A stretch of 64,000 bases of DNA from Pontibacter liquoris (GTDB lineage: Bacteria; Bacteroidota; Bacteroidia; Cytophagales; Hymenobacteraceae). Below are positions 35,167 to 44,300 of the stretch, in pieces; the stretch's first letter is position 1; each line of letters opens with the position of its first letter. Location: assembly GCF_022758235.1 (NCBI RefSeq), contig NZ_JALEBG010000001.1:496001-560000 (forward strand). Direction: 5' to 3'. The notes under the pieces are model-generated. The model was not told the DNA's origin and searched no databases. It saw only the letters and a program-made list of their open reading frames with translations. The translations under genes and the position numbers were made by a program.

Positions 35167-37140
35167 ATGAAGAACAGCAGAAACAACATCTGGAAACGCC
35201 TGCTGCTGGCAGCAGGGCTGGTGGCCGGCTTTAGCGCGCAGGTACAGGCGCAGGAATCGCCGATGGAGGAGGATTTTTTTAAGATCATGCGCGTCAGCTC
35301 TCCCGAAGGCACTTTGCTGGAAGTAGGCGGGCTGGTGGTGCTGCCGAACGGCGACCTGGGCATTTCAACCCGGCGGGGCGATATCTTTATTGTGGAGAAC
35401 CCCACCAGCGCGCGCCCGTTCTTCCGCAAGTTTGCCTCCGGCCTGCACGAGGTGCTTGGGCTGGCTTACAAGAACGGCTCCCTGTACTGCGCCCAACGCG
35501 GTGAGCTCACCAAGCTCAGCGATACCAACAACGATGGCAAAGCCGATGAGTTCGAAACCATCTATGCCTGGCCCTTATCGGGCAATTACCACGAATATAG
35601 CTTCGGGCCAAAAATAGCGGCGGATGGCTCATTCTTTGTTACCGCTAATCTGGGCTTTCCGGGTGACTGGTGGCATGCGCAAAGTATGGCACCCATGCGC
35701 GGCTGGATGATGCACATCACCGAAGACGGCAAAATGGAGCCCTGGGCAGCGGGTTTCCGGTCACCGGCCGGCCTGGGGATGGTAGATAGCGAGCTGTTTT
35801 ACTCCGAAAACCAGGGCGATTGGGTGGGCTCGGGTGGCGTGTGGCATATAAAGAAAGGCGCCTTTATGGGCCATCCGGCCAGTTTGCGCTGGACAAGTAT
35901 GTCCAACTCGCCGCTGAAGCTAAAGCCCGAAGACATTTATGCCAAAATAGACCCGCGCCTGGACACCGGTAAAAACGGCGAGCAGGTAAAGCCCGAGAAC
36001 CGGGAAGGCGATAAGTATGTGACGCGGTTGGATGCCAAAAAGGACTTTCCGGACCTGCAGCTGCCGGCCGTGTGGCTGCCGCATGGGGTGCTGGGCATTT
36101 CCAACTCCGAGGTGATCAAAATACCCGAAGATCACTTCGGTCCGTTTGGCGGGCAGTTGCTGGTCGGTGACCAGGGAATGAGCCTTATTTCGCGGGTGTT
36201 TCTGGAGAAAGTGAACGGGGAGTACCAGGGCGCTGCTTTTCTGTTCCGAAGCGGGTTTCAGTCGGGGGTGCTGCGCATGGCCTGGGCTAACGACGGTTCT
36301 CTGTTTGTAGGCGAAACCAACCGGGGCTGGGGCTCAGCCGGCGAGGCCAACGAAGGCTTGCAGCGCCTGGTCTGGAACAACAAGGTGCCGTTCGAAATGC
36401 GTGCCGTACGTGCCATGCCCGATGGCTTTGAAGTGGAGTTTACCATGCCGGTCGATAAAAAGTCGGCCCAGAACCTGGCTTCTTATGCCGTGGAGAGTTT
36501 TACCTATAAATACCACGCTGTGTATGGCAGCCCCGTGGCTGATAAGAAAACAAACGCTATTAAAGGTGTGAAACTATCCGACGACGGGATGCGCGCGCGC
36601 CTGGTGGTAGAAGGCTTGCGGCCCGGTTACGTGCACCTGCTCAAGCTGGAGGGGGTGCGTGCCCGCGATAATTATTATACGCTTGTTCATCCGAATGCCT
36701 ACTACACGCTTAACAGCATTCCGGCAGGGCAAAAGCTGTCTGCAAACGAAGTAAGTACTATAAACTCGGCAGCCGGAAAGCAGGCAAAAGCGACTTCCGC
36801 AGCAAAGACAACAGGCAAAGCGAAAACCACCGGAACCGCCGCCCCGTCGAAAAAGGCAGCCGCCGCTCCGAAAGAGGCTCTGACCTTTGAGGCGGTAAAG
36901 CCGCTGCTGGCCAAACATACCTGCCTCTCGTGCCATAACACAGACAAGCGCCAGGTAGGACCCGCTTTCCGGGAGGTAGCCAAACGCAAGTATACCGACA
37001 GCCAGATCGTAGCCTTGATCCATGAACCCAAGCCAGAGAACTGGCCCGACCACAGCACACCCATGCCGCCGATGCCGCAGGTGCCGCAAAGCGATGCCCT
37101 GAAGATCGCCTCCTGGATCAACTCGCTGAACAGTAAGTAA
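35167..37140 (+). CDS. Secreted beta-propeller dehydrogenase-like protein with C-terminal cytochrome c domain
   Basis: 657 aa. Signal peptide (LLLAAGLVAGFSAQVQAQ). The propeller covers about residues 40-450, of the PVC/membrane-bound-dehydrogenase type (VLPNGDLGISTRRGDIFIV, GFRSPAGLGM, WLPHGVLGIS). A Lys/Thr/Ala-rich linker (TTGKAKTTGTAAPSKKAA) leads to a class I cytochrome c: C586-L-S-C589-H590, with the likely axial Met in STPMPPMPQVP. It probably transfers electrons from an oxidised sugar or partner protein in the periplasm. It is translated 10 bases after the DUF1080 gene; a repeat with strong hairpins follows. Confidence 0.82.
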   Translation: MKNSRNNIWKRLLLAAGLVAGFSAQVQAQESPMEEDFFKIMRVSSPEGTLLEVGGLVVLPNGDLGISTRRGDIFIVENPTSARPFFRKFASGLHEVLGLAYKNGSLYCAQRGELTKLSDTNNDGKADEFETIYAWPLSGNYHEYSFGPKIAADGSFFVTANLGFPGDWWHAQSMAPMRGWMMHITEDGKMEPWAAGFRSPAGLGMVDSELFYSENQGDWVGSGGVWHIKKGAFMGHPASLRWTSMSNSPLKLKPEDIYAKIDPRLDTGKNGEQVKPENREGDKYVTRLDAKKDFPDLQLPAVWLPHGVLGISNSEVIKIPEDHFGPFGGQLLVGDQGMSLISRVFLEKVNGEYQGAAFLFRSGFQSGVLRMAWANDGSLFVGETNRGWGSAGEANEGLQRLVWNNKVPFEMRAVRAMPDGFEVEFTMPVDKKSAQNLASYAVESFTYKYHAVYGSPVADKKTNAIKGVKLSDDGMRARLVVEGLRPGYVHLLKLEGVRARDNYYTLVHPNAYYTLNSIPAGQKLSANEVSTINSAAGKQAKATSAAKTTGKAKTTGTAAPSKKAAAAPKEALTFEAVKPLLAKHTCLSCHNTDKRQVGPAFREVAKRKYTDSQIVALIHEPKPENWPDHSTPMPPMPQVPQSDALKIASWINSLNSK

Positions 37141-37186
37141 TCAACTTCTATAATTAATTGTAGCAGTATTTGCCAGGTGCACTGAT

Positions 37187-37269
37187 GACGATTTTTTGTT
37201 TGAGCGTTCAGCGAGTTCAAAATCGTCTTGATTCTTTTGCCTACTTTTCTCATCAAGGAGAAAAGTAGG
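37187..37269. repeat. REP-like palindromic intergenic repeat
   Basis: Two adjacent inverted repeats: GACGATTTT (37187) with AAAATCGTC (to 37227), and CCTACTTTTCTC (37240) with GAGAAAAGTAGG (to 37269). A GC-rich palindrome-like GCCTCGCCGGCAAGGC follows. Sequences of this look recur between genes in Cytophagales as I remember. It also probably acts as terminator or 3' barrier for the DUF1080-cytochrome pair. Confidence 0.6.
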
Positions 37270-37396
37270 GCCTCGCCGGCAAGGCAGAAAGCCTGCTAGG
37301 TGCTTAGGAGTAAAAACAGACGTTTATTCCTTTTGATGTTATAAGCATACTGTCTTTCTAAATTTAAAGCAATACCGTTAAAAACAGCTAACACTT

Positions 37397-38161
37397 ATGA
37401 GCTTTATACTTACTAAAAAAATCACCATTACTACTCTCGCCTTAGGCCTATGTGCCTACACCCAAACCCGGGCGCAGCAAGTGCCGCAGCCACCTAAAAT
37501 GGTACCCGAAATGACCGAGTTCTGGGAACCGGAGGTGCGCGTGATCACACCCGGAACAGGGATGGCGGCCCCCTCAGATGCCCTAGTTTTATTTGACGGC
37601 AAAAACCTGTCGCAGTGGAAAGCCAAAGGCGATGGCAGCGAAGCCAAATGGGCGGTAAAGGATAATGCATTTACCGTGGGCAAAGGCGATATCTCGACTA
37701 AAAAGGAATTCGGCGATTTCCAGCTCCATATCGAGTGGAACGCGCCTGACGAGGTGAAAGGCGAAAGCCAGGGCCGGGGCAACAGCGGCATCTTTCTGCA
37801 GGACCGCTACGAGGTGCAGGTGCTGGACTCCTACCACAACCGCACGTACGCCAATGGGCAGGCCGGCAGCGTGTATAAGCAGCACCCGCCGTTGGTAAAT
37901 GCCATGCGCAAGCCAACCGAATGGAATGTGTACGACATCATTTATACAGCACCCCGCTTTAAGGAAGACGGGTCGGTGTTTACGCCAGCGCGCGTTACGG
38001 TGCTGCATAATGGGGTGCTGGTGCAAAACAACGTGGAGTTGAAAGGGCCGACCGAGTACATTGGCCTGCCCGCCTACAAGCCGCACGGCAAAGCGCCCAT
38101 TACGTTGCAGGACCACGGCAACCCGGTTCAGTACCGCAACATCTGGGTAAGAGAACTATAA
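37397..38161 (+). CDS. Secreted DUF1080 protein, 3-keto-disaccharide hydrolase family
   Basis: 254 aa. Signal peptide ([14 protein letters not shown]), then a single DUF1080 jelly roll: [61 protein letters not shown], and final [15 protein letters not shown], all family hallmarks. This is the compact full-length form, unlike the multidomain protein upstream. Probable role: hydrolysis of C3-oxidised glycosides in the periplasm, completing an oxidative route to polysaccharide breakdown. It is flanked by a REP-like repeat upstream and a terminator downstream, so it is monocistronic. The TATACTT in its fifth to seventh codons is one of the frequent heptamers. Confidence 0.9.
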   Translation: MSFILTKKITITTLALGLCAYTQTRAQQVPQPPKMVPEMTEFWEPEVRVITPGTGMAAPSDALVLFDGKNLSQWKAKGDGSEAKWAVKDNAFTVGKGDISTKKEFGDFQLHIEWNAPDEVKGESQGRGNSGIFLQDRYEVQVLDSYHNRTYANGQAGSVYKQHPPLVNAMRKPTEWNVYDIIYTAPRFKEDGSVFTPARVTVLHNGVLVQNNVELKGPTEYIGLPAYKPHGKAPITLQDHGNPVQYRNIWVREL

Positions 38162-38193
38162 TCGGACTGCCTTCCCAAACAATTGAAAACAAC

Positions 38194-38235
38194 AAAGTAT
38201 ATCCTGGTTAGCATGGGCAAGCCAGGGTATACTTT
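38194..38235 (+). terminator. Hairpin terminator containing AAGTATA/TATACTT
   Basis: AAAGTATATCCTGG (38194-38207) pairs with CCAGGGTATACTTT (38222-38235) with one G-T pair. It lies 33 bases after the DUF1080 stop. Confidence 0.65.
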
Positions 38236-38332
38236 ACAATGCCTCAACCCGAGATGGTGGCATAGAACGGAACACCCGGCATGACACGTCTACAGCGTTG
38301 CCTCCTCCTTTTTTTCTGCTACTGCTAGCAAT

Positions 38333-38683
38333 ATGGCCTGCGTTGTAGACCAGACCCTTTCGTTTGCTGCCCCTGAAAACGGCTTTATCAGTTGGCTGCC
38401 TGCACCAAACTTAGAACAGGCGTGCCCGCCGGGCACAAAGGCTGGGGTAGCGAGGATGCAGCTGCACGGTCAGGTAGAACTGATACGCCTCCGCTGGGAT
38501 GAAAAGCAGGTGCATATGACGCTACGTTCCGCTACATCACAGCTGCAGCTGCAGTTGCCCAAGCTCATCCCAAGTATAATAGTGACAGCCCGCAAAGCAG
38601 GAAAGCTGGAATCTGAATTTAGAACAACAATGTTCGCCTGCTTGCAGGTGGAGGATGTCAACCTGGCGATCACAATGCAGTAA
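38333..38683 (+). pseudogene. Degenerate C-terminal remnant of a GH95-like alpha-L-fucosidase
   Basis: This open frame of 116 codons has no signal or start context, but its order of motifs follows the C-terminal beta domain of GH95 enzymes: GFISWLPAP (family: xLLPALP), then PPGTKAGVARMQLHGQVEL (family: GxVxGLxARGxFEV), then LRWDEKQVHMTLRSATSQ and a final DVNLAITMQ. The GH95 catalytic barrel is absent upstream. I read it as a dead fucosidase, which would suit a locus for fucosylated xyloglucan. It may still be transcribed from the terminator-free side. The family call rests on remembered motifs and is uncertain. Confidence 0.45.
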
Positions 38684-38885
38684 CAGCGAATGCATGGTGC
38701 TGCTCCAATACCAAGCCCTCTTGCGGAAACTGAAATTGCGCCGTGCCAGTGCTGCAGTTCGCAATTGGAAGGGTGCTTTTTGTTAAAGGAGCACGCTGGT
38801 TGCGCCTCAGGAAGCCAAGGCAGGTTGAGGCGGCACATCTACATACCTGAATAAAAAATGCCTTCTAAAGCCCTGTTAACGCACT

Positions 38886-38912
38886 GGTCCTACATTGGAA
38901 ACATCTGATACC
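38886..38912 (+). promoter_or_regulatory. Candidate HTCS operator, site 2 (distal to SusC)
   Basis: GGTCCTACATT followed by GGAAACATCTGATACC, one base shorter than site 1. It lies 416 bases before the SusC start. The 644-base spacer 38684-39327 holds no gene, only sites 2 and 3 and several AAGTATA words. Confidence 0.45.
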
Positions 38913-39051
38913 CCTGCCTTAGAGAACTCCTTTATACTTTAGATGCACCATTCAACCCGATATGAGGTGGATAAAGTATAGGCGAGGTTAGTGAGTACTT
39001 ACCGGGCAACCGTAGGGGAGGAGCCTAGCAAGTATAGGCCAGGATATTTAT

Positions 39052-39094
39052 GGTTCTTAAAGGTAAATGCATTGTTACTGCTGCATTTGATACC
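39052..39094 (+). promoter_or_regulatory. Candidate HTCS operator, site 3 (proximal to SusC)
   Basis: The arm GGTTCTTAAA (identical to site 1) is here separated from GCATTTGATACC by an extra 21 bases. Within this, GGTAAATGC can pair with GCATTTGATACC. It lies 233 bases before the SusC start. Confidence 0.4.
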
Positions 39095-39327
39095 AGCTTT
39101 TCTGGATATGATATAAGGAGTGCTCATGAATGGCTCCGGCCTTTTTATACTTCGGACCGCCAGTCTGACTTAGTTAAGTTAAATCAATCATAAAGTATGG
39201 ATAAAAATAAAGTATGGATAAAAGAGAAGCTGAAAGCATCATCAACTTAACGGGGTAAGCTGCTTGCCGCTCCCCTGACACCGCATCTAAACCAAAAACA
39301 AATCCTTTATAAAACTTAAAAGTATTT

Positions 39328-42300
39328 ATGAAATATTTATACTACTTCAGGAAGCGCCTGCTTCACAGCCCCGGGCTTCCTTTCTTACCTGCCTGGCGGA
39401 CTGTCCCGGTACTACTCACCCTCTTATTTCTTTGCAGCTTTGCGGGCTTTGCTCAGACAAAGCACAGCGTGAGCGGCAAAGTAACCTCTGCTGCTGACAA
39501 CTCGGCCCTGCCGGGCGTGAGCATCGGGGTGAAAGGAACGGCCACAGGCGCTATCACCGATGCGAACGGTAACTTCACGGTACAGGCGGAAGACAATGCA
39601 GTGCTTATTGTGTCCTACATCGGTTTCAAAGCACAGGAAGTTCCGGTAAACGGCCGTTCCCAGGTAAATGTCAGCCTGGCTGTAGATCAGAAGGTGCTCG
39701 ATGAGGTCGTGGTGACCGGCTATGGTGAGGTGAAGCGTGCAGAAGTAACCAGTGCCCAAACTACGATCAAGTCTGAAGAGATTCAGAAAACGGTAAACAC
39801 AACGATCGAACAGGCCATTCAGGGCCGTGCGGCGGGCGTATATGTTACGCAGAACACCGGACAGCCAGGTGGCGGCATATCGGTAAACATCCGGGGCGTT
39901 AACTCTATCACAGGTTCTAACGAACCACTGTATGTGATTGATGGGGTGCAGATGCAACCCGGCAATATTGGGTATGGTGTTACCAGTTCCAGCAATCCGC
40001 TGGCTGGCCTAAACCCAGCCGACATTGAGTCTATGGAGATCCTGCAGGGGCCTTCGGCTACAGCCCTGTATGGTTCAAGAGGCACCAACGGCGTGGTGCT
40101 GATCACGACCAAGCGCGGCAAAGCCGGAGAAATGAAAGTGTCGTACGGTTATCTTTATTCCTTACAGGATAAACCTGAGGAATTAAAGACAATGAACCTG
40201 CGCCAGTATGCTGATATGCACAATATTATCAGAAGATTAACCGGAGGAACGCCAAATGTGGAGTTTGCAGATCCATCCATACTTGGAGAAGGGACTAACT
40301 GGCAGGAGGCTTTGTTTAAGACTGCGGCACTTAACAAGCACCAGCTAAGTGTAAGCGGCGGCAGCGACAAGACGCAGTTCTATCTATCAGGTGAATACTT
40401 TAACCAGGAAGGTGTGGCGCTGGGCTCTCAGTTTGACCGTTACTCGCTGCGCCTGAACGTGGATAACCAGACACGGAAGTGGTTAAAGGTGAGCACCAAC
40501 CTGAGCGTGAACCAAACCAACGAAATGCTGGGCACCTCACAGGAAAATATCATTATCACAGCGTTGCAAATGGCGCCGAACGTGGCGGTCCGTAATCCTG
40601 ATGGCTCGTGGGCCGGGCCGGACGAAAGTAACGGCAGCAGCCTGCAGTTTACGCCACTCAACCCCATTGCCATTGCAAACCTGGTTCAGAACGATCTTCA
40701 GAGAAGAGGCTTTATCGGCGGCATCAATGCAGCGATAGATATTATGAAAGGGCTGCAGTTCCGTACCTCACTCAACGGCAACGCGGGCTTTAATCAGTCT
40801 ACTTATTTCAATCCGAACTATAAGTTAGGTGGTCAGCCCGCGCACGTAGCAACTTTATCAAAGAGCAGCGGAAGTAACACCTACTGGAACCTGAATGAAT
40901 TGCTGGAGTACAAGCATGATTTTGCTAAGCACAGCTTTACCGTGATGGCGAGCCATGAAGCGCAGGCTTCAGATTGGCAGAACATCAATGGCTCCAGATC
41001 GGGCTTTGTTACCAACGAGGTGCCGGAACTCAACCTGGGTAACGCTCAGGGTCAAAGCAATGGCAGCGGCCGTGGCGATTGGGCCATGGAGTCTTACCTG
41101 GGAAGTGTAAACTACTCTTTTGCTGATAAATACATCTTGAAAGGTACAATCAGAGCAGATGGTTCTGCCAACTTCGGCCCTGAAAGCCGTTGGGGTTATT
41201 TCCCTTCTGTTTCTGCGGCGTGGCGTATTTCGGAAGAACCTTTCATGAAAAATAACCTGTCGGTGATCAATGAACTGAAGCTACGCTTCGAAACAGGTAT
41301 CACCGGTAACCAGGGCAGTGGCGGTATTTATGGACCACTGGCATCTACCACTACGCCATGGGGCACCGGTTTTAGACTGGGCACCTATGGTAACCCGAAC
41401 CTGCAGTGGGAGGAAACCCGCACCAACAACGTGGGCTTTAACCTGAATCTGTTTGCAAACCGCATCCAGTTAGAAGGTGACTTCTATGTGAAAAAGACAA
41501 ATAACCTGCTGATGCAAAACCCGCTGCCTGATTACATGGGTACGGCTTCTGAAGGATCGATCGGTGCGCCGCAGGTAAACATTGGTGCTTTGCAGAACAA
41601 AGGCTATGCGCTATCTCTGAACACGATTAACGTGGATAAAGGAGGCTTTAGCTGGAATACGAACCTGAATGTGTCTGCCTTCCGAACCAAAGTAACGGAG
41701 TTCTATTCTGATGCCGCCATTATTGACCGGGTATCCTGGTGGATGGAAAACTGGACGCAGCGCGCTATAGTAGGAGAAGCCCCATGGTTGTTCCGTGGCT
41801 ATATCCAGGAAGGTGTATTCCAGTCGTTGGAAGAAATCGAGAACAGTGCTGTTCCTGCTAACGCAAACGGCGAGCGCATGGAGATCAACGAGGCCTCCGG
41901 CGTTTGGGTAGGCGATACCAAATTCAAGGATCTGAACGGGGATAACATAATCGACGAAAAAGACCAGACCTTTATTGGCAATCCATGGCCGAAATTAACA
42001 ATGGGCTTTACCAACACCTTTGCCTGGAAAGGCTTTGATGCCACACTGCTGATCACAGGTTCTTTCGGCAACGATATTTACAATTACGTGCGCTACGTGA
42101 ACACGAACCCGAATAATATTAACCTGGGCCGCAACATGTTAGAAGACACCTATGACTATGCCAAAGTTGCCTATAACGCTGCCGGCGAGCCTTACCTGGA
42201 AAATCCGGGTACCAACGTGCCACGCATCAGCGGCCAGAATGCCAATAAGAACGGCGTACGCCATACCAGCGCTTATGTAGAAGACGGTTCTTATGTGCGG

Positions 42301-42549
42301 ATTAAAAACCTGCAGATAGGGTATAATCTGCCGGCATCACTGCTGCGAAGATTAGCTGTTGTGCAGGGTGCCCGCCTTTCAGTGGGTGTGCAAAACCTGG
42401 CCACTTTTACCAAATACAAGGGTATGGACCCGGAAGTTGGTGCTTACGTGGGCAAAGAAGCACAGGCAAATTCCCAGTCGATAGGTGTTGACTTCGGTCG
42501 CTATCCTATCACCAGAATGTATACGGTAAGTGTGGGAGTAGATTTTTAA
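39328..42549 (+). CDS. susC: SusC/RagA-family TonB-linked outer-membrane transporter
   Basis: 1073 aa. A signal peptide of about 42 residues ends in FAGFAQ. A carboxypeptidase-regulatory-like beta domain follows (VSGKVTSAADNSALPGVSIG to about 130), then the TonB-box/plug start VLDEVVVTGYGEVKRAEV and the plug motif VNIRGVNSITGSNEPLYVIDGV, with ATALYGSRGTNGVVLITTKRG, and a 22-strand barrel ending PITRMYTVSVGVDF. It imports oligosaccharides bound by the SusD lipoprotein, using TonB. The susD gene follows by 13 bases. Candidate operators lie in the long leader. No DUF or anti-sigma signalling extension is present, consistent with control by the HTCS rather than an ECF sigma pair. Confidence 0.97.
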   Translation: MKYLYYFRKRLLHSPGLPFLPAWRTVPVLLTLLFLCSFAGFAQTKHSVSGKVTSAADNSALPGVSIGVKGTATGAITDANGNFTVQAEDNAVLIVSYIGFKAQEVPVNGRSQVNVSLAVDQKVLDEVVVTGYGEVKRAEVTSAQTTIKSEEIQKTVNTTIEQAIQGRAAGVYVTQNTGQPGGGISVNIRGVNSITGSNEPLYVIDGVQMQPGNIGYGVTSSSNPLAGLNPADIESMEILQGPSATALYGSRGTNGVVLITTKRGKAGEMKVSYGYLYSLQDKPEELKTMNLRQYADMHNIIRRLTGGTPNVEFADPSILGEGTNWQEALFKTAALNKHQLSVSGGSDKTQFYLSGEYFNQEGVALGSQFDRYSLRLNVDNQTRKWLKVSTNLSVNQTNEMLGTSQENIIITALQMAPNVAVRNPDGSWAGPDESNGSSLQFTPLNPIAIANLVQNDLQRRGFIGGINAAIDIMKGLQFRTSLNGNAGFNQSTYFNPNYKLGGQPAHVATLSKSSGSNTYWNLNELLEYKHDFAKHSFTVMASHEAQASDWQNINGSRSGFVTNEVPELNLGNAQGQSNGSGRGDWAMESYLGSVNYSFADKYILKGTIRADGSANFGPESRWGYFPSVSAAWRISEEPFMKNNLSVINELKLRFETGITGNQGSGGIYGPLASTTTPWGTGFRLGTYGNPNLQWEETRTNNVGFNLNLFANRIQLEGDFYVKKTNNLLMQNPLPDYMGTASEGSIGAPQVNIGALQNKGYALSLNTINVDKGGFSWNTNLNVSAFRTKVTEFYSDAAIIDRVSWWMENWTQRAIVGEAPWLFRGYIQEGVFQSLEEIENSAVPANANGERMEINEASGVWVGDTKFKDLNGDNIIDEKDQTFIGNPWPKLTMGFTNTFAWKGFDATLLITGSFGNDIYNYVRYVNTNPNNINLGRNMLEDTYDYAKVAYNAAGEPYLENPGTNVPRISGQNANKNGVRHTSAYVEDGSYVRIKNLQIGYNLPASLLRRLAVVQGARLSVGVQNLATFTKYKGMDPEVGAYVGKEAQANSQSIGVDFGRYPITRMYTVSVGVDF

Positions 42550-42562
42550 ATCAAGTTGAAAA

Positions 42563-44224
42563 ATGAACGTGATGAACAAAATGAAATATAAAGGATATTT
42601 AGCTTGCCTGGCTTTTTTAAGCTTCCTGACAGGCTGCGATAAGGAGTTTCTGGAGAGACCTCCGAAAGACAGAATTGTGGATGCCAACTATTACCAGACC
42701 GCAGAACAGGTTTTGGCCAGTACCACACCGCTTTACAACGTGGTATGGTTTGCCTATAACGACAAGGCATCGCATGGTATAGGTGATGCCCGGGGTGGTT
42801 TGCTTTATTCCGGTTCGTACCAGGCAGAGAACATCCGTATGAACACCACAGGTATAACCGGCGAAAACGGAAGCGCCTGGCGCGCCTTTTACAATGTGGT
42901 GGGGCAGGCAAATACGGCCATCACCAACATTAACCGCTATGCCCCGGCTTCAGTGCCGGAAGGTGTAAAGCAGTATGCCATAGGCGAAGGGCGCTTTATG
43001 CGCGGCCTGGCTTACTCTTACCTGGTGCAGAACTGGGACGCCGTGCCGATCATTGCCAACAATGAAACTGTACTGACTGATACAACCATTGCCCGGAATA
43101 CTGTTGAAAGCGTTTGGGAGTTTATCATCCGGGATATTCGCTTTGCTGCCAAGGTATTACCGAATGCCTCGGTGGCAACTGGCCGCTTAAACAAGTGGGC
43201 GGCAGAAGGGATGCTGGCAAAGATGTTCCTGACCCGTGCCGGCGTTGGCCAGAACGGTACCCGGAACCAGACTGATCTAGATAGTGCGGCTTATTATGCC
43301 AAACGGGTGATTGATAATAGTGGCGCATCGCTGATGCCGAATTATGCCGACCTGTTCAAAACAGCGAATAATAACAATCAGGAAAGCCTGTTTGCCCTGC
43401 AGTGGAAGTATGATGGTGATTGGGGAACACAAAACAGCGTGCAGGCCTTTCTGGCGTATGGCTCGAGCCTGACAGGCTTCGGCGATGGCTGGGGCGGCGA
43501 CATTGGTGCCTCGCTGTTTGCGCTGAACCAATACGAAGATCTGAACCAGGACAAACGCCGCAAGGCCACTTACATGTTGCCAGGCGATAATTACGACTAT
43601 ATCCATGAGATCGTGGATGAGAAAATCGTGCCGCTGCATGTGAGAACTGACAACAATAACCAGGCAGATTACCGATCCCGGGCTAGTGTGAAAAAGTATG
43701 TAGTGGGGCTGCCTTCCGACAACGCCGGTAAAGTGACCCAGCAGCACACCGAGATTAATACCTATATGCTGCGCCTGGCCGATGTATACCTGATCTATGC
43801 CGAAGCAGTTTTAGGCAATAATGCCTCCACTTCGGATGCGCTGGCCCTGCAGTATTTTAACGCCGTTCGTGCCAGAGCGGGCCTGGACCCGAAATCCTCC
43901 ATCACCTGGGAGGATATTCACCGCGAGCGACTGGTGGAATTTGCCATGGAAGGGCAGGCGTGGTATGAGTTTACAAGATTACACTATTACAAACCGCAAC
44001 TGGCTTACGACCTGCTGAGCTCTCAGGACAGAGGTTTATTCTGGGCTTATCCGAACGACAAGGCAAATGCAACCTCCTGGGATCTGGTGCCGCAATCCAC
44101 CGCCATTTCCAGAACGGTTACTGTAAACTCCGGTAACTTCTTCCTGCCTTTGCCGGCTACCGAGTTATCACGGGCACCTAACTTACGCAAAGCACCGGTA
44201 CCCTATAACTTCGATCAGAAATAA
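42563..44224 (+). CDS. susD: SusD/RagB-family glycan-binding lipoprotein
   Basis: 553 aa. Lipobox LTGC near residue 24, followed by DKEFLERPP, the usual start of mature SusD proteins. TPR-like helical scaffold (FYNVVGQANTAITNINRYA, AIGEGRFMRGLAYSYLVQNW) and the conserved C-terminal part (YMLRLADVYLIYAEAVL, FNAVRARAG, IHRERLVEFAMEGQAWYEFTRL). It caps the SusC barrel at the cell surface and captures the glycan chain. The start may be Met1, Met4 or Met7. A hairpin follows the gene, before the third surface protein. Confidence 0.97.
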   Translation: MNVMNKMKYKGYLACLAFLSFLTGCDKEFLERPPKDRIVDANYYQTAEQVLASTTPLYNVVWFAYNDKASHGIGDARGGLLYSGSYQAENIRMNTTGITGENGSAWRAFYNVVGQANTAITNINRYAPASVPEGVKQYAIGEGRFMRGLAYSYLVQNWDAVPIIANNETVLTDTTIARNTVESVWEFIIRDIRFAAKVLPNASVATGRLNKWAAEGMLAKMFLTRAGVGQNGTRNQTDLDSAAYYAKRVIDNSGASLMPNYADLFKTANNNNQESLFALQWKYDGDWGTQNSVQAFLAYGSSLTGFGDGWGGDIGASLFALNQYEDLNQDKRRKATYMLPGDNYDYIHEIVDEKIVPLHVRTDNNNQADYRSRASVKKYVVGLPSDNAGKVTQQHTEINTYMLRLADVYLIYAEAVLGNNASTSDALALQYFNAVRARAGLDPKSSITWEDIHRERLVEFAMEGQAWYEFTRLHYYKPQLAYDLLSSQDRGLFWAYPNDKANATSWDLVPQSTAISRTVTVNSGNFFLPLPATELSRAPNLRKAPVPYNFDQK

Positions 44225-44243
44225 CAGGATTCATCTTTAAAAG

Positions 44244-44273
44244 GCCTGCTGTTTGCAACCACAAACAGCAGGC
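44244..44273 (+). promoter_or_regulatory. Intercistronic hairpin between susD and SGBP gene
   Basis: GCCTGCTGTTTG pairs perfectly with CAAACAGCAGGC around CAACCA. No U-tract follows, so it is more likely an mRNA-stabilising or partial-attenuation structure than a full terminator. Confidence 0.55.
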
Positions 44274-44300
44274 TAAAAGAACATCATAAGCGATATTTAT

